Part shown: in pieces, positions 5,946 to 6,084 of the stretch
Layout of the letters: every line of letters starts with the position of its first letter
Numbering within the stretch: position 1 is the first letter of the stretch
Notes under the pieces: generated by a model
Told to the model about the DNA's origin: nothing
Databases searched by the model: none
What the model saw: only the letters and a program-made list of their open reading frames with translations
Made by a program: the position numbers and the translations under genes
Assembly: GCA_030667885.1 (NCBI GenBank)
Contig: DAOUVA010000291.1
Location: forward strand, 1-6,084
Direction of reading: 5' to 3'
DNA from: Phycisphaerae bacterium
GTDB lineage: Bacteria > Planctomycetota > Phycisphaerae > Sedimentisphaerales > Anaerobacaceae
Length of the DNA stretch: 6,084 nt

Positions 5946-5973
5946 GTAGGGGCGGTTCGTGAACCGCCCTTAC
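5946..5973. repeat. GC-rich 28-bp near-perfect palindrome (REP/MITE-like hairpin)
   Basis: The arms GGGCGGTTC and GAACCGCCC flank a two-base centre (GT), and the symmetry continues outward through GTAG/TTAC with one G-T wobble. As single-stranded nucleic acid it would fold into a stem of about 12 bp with a CGTG loop. It stands out sharply from the AT-rich surroundings. Short elements starting GTAGGGGC with an internal palindrome are, as I recall, dispersed in many copies in some environmental bacterial genomes, so a REP-like or miniature mobile element is the best guess. No T-run follows on either strand, so it is not a standard intrinsic terminator. Only one copy is in this window. Confidence 0.5.
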
Positions 5974-5980
5974 TATCCAA

Positions 5981-6012
5981 TATTGAATATCCCGACACAT
6001 CGGGAATCAATA
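5981..6012. repeat. Interrupted hairpin next to the GC-rich palindrome
   Basis: Outer arms TATTGA (5981-5986) and TCAATA (6007-6012) enclose inner arms CCCGA (5991-5995) and TCGGG (6000-6004) around a CACA loop, with a small internal bulge between the two stems. It begins seven bases after the 28-bp palindrome, so the two may be parts of one repeat unit. Function is unknown; it could also be a weak bidirectional terminator for a gene outside the window. Confidence 0.35.
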
Positions 6013-6084
6013 ATAATTTGAATGCTGGCCTCTATCAAAACCTGTTATTATCAAGCACAACTCATGGAATATGCACCATATCCC

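Larger units (their letters stand above)
5793..6084. other. Non-coding region upstream of the iron operon
   Basis: This ~290-bp stretch contains the operon promoter and operator near 5837-5865, leader palindromes, a perfect 10-bp palindrome ATTCATGAAT (5889-5898), a GC-rich near-perfect palindrome (5946-5973) and a second hairpin (5981-6012). I found no supported gene. A + strand frame beginning with ATG at 6022 stays open for 21 codons to the window edge, but it has no ribosome binding site or recognisable family sequence. Confidence 0.55.

Noticed and set aside
6022..6084. Possible start of a + strand gene running off the right edge (ATG at 6022, 21 open codons)
   Set aside because: No ribosome binding site or promoter, an in-frame stop immediately upstream, and too short to recognise. 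It cannot be excluded without more sequence.
1..6084. A previously undescribed multi-gene system
   Set aside because: All five genes belong to well-known families, and the iron operon is a standard feoAB plus DtxR arrangement. Nothing in the sequence supports a new defence, mobile or biosynthetic system.

Overview
The window looks like an ordinary chromosomal segment of a Gram-negative-type, probably anaerobic or micro-oxic bacterium with mid-range GC content. A pectate-lyase-like protein ending in two EF-hand-type calcium loops, a PAS-only sensor and generally weak Shine-Dalgarno sites would fit Planctomycetota (Phycisphaerae-like) or a related polysaccharide-degrading lineage. That placement is an inference from gene style; no phylogenetic marker is present.

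Layout from left to right. At 44-1690 (+) is a membrane-anchored polysaccharide lyase family 1 (pectate lyase-like) protein. It converges on a PAS-PAS protein at 2648-1743 (-), which has no output domain and its own sigma70-type promoter near 2751-2780. A 250-bp spacer follows. The rest of the coding content is a leftward ferrous-iron uptake operon in the order dtxR-type regulator (5792-5337), feoA (5318-5085), feoB (4986-2899). The last ~290 bp (5793-6084) are non-coding: they hold the operon promoter, a strong candidate metalloregulator operator and several palindromes.

The iron operon forms a coherent circuit. FeoB is the GTP-dependent Fe2+ permease, FeoA its small SH3-like cytoplasmic partner, and the DtxR-family protein the presumed Fe2+-responsive repressor. 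The best regulatory signal is an 18-bp inverted repeat (AGTTAG-6-CTAACT) that fills the 17-bp spacer between a -35 (TTGCAA) and a -10 (TATATT) element ahead of dtxR and resembles the DtxR/IdeR toxbox. This predicts autoregulated, iron-repressed transcription of the whole operon. The regulator has a mixed metal-ligand set (Asp as in MntR, Cys as in DtxR) and lacks the C-terminal SH3 domain, while the FeoA domain is encoded separately 18 bp downstream.

I see no CRISPR array, transposase, phage gene, tRNA, rRNA or multi-gene system of unknown type. The points worth a second look are the nested operator, the hybrid metal site, the three-helix anchor on the lyase, the output-less PAS protein, G-tracts in feoB, and short palindromes and repeats confined to intergenic DNA.
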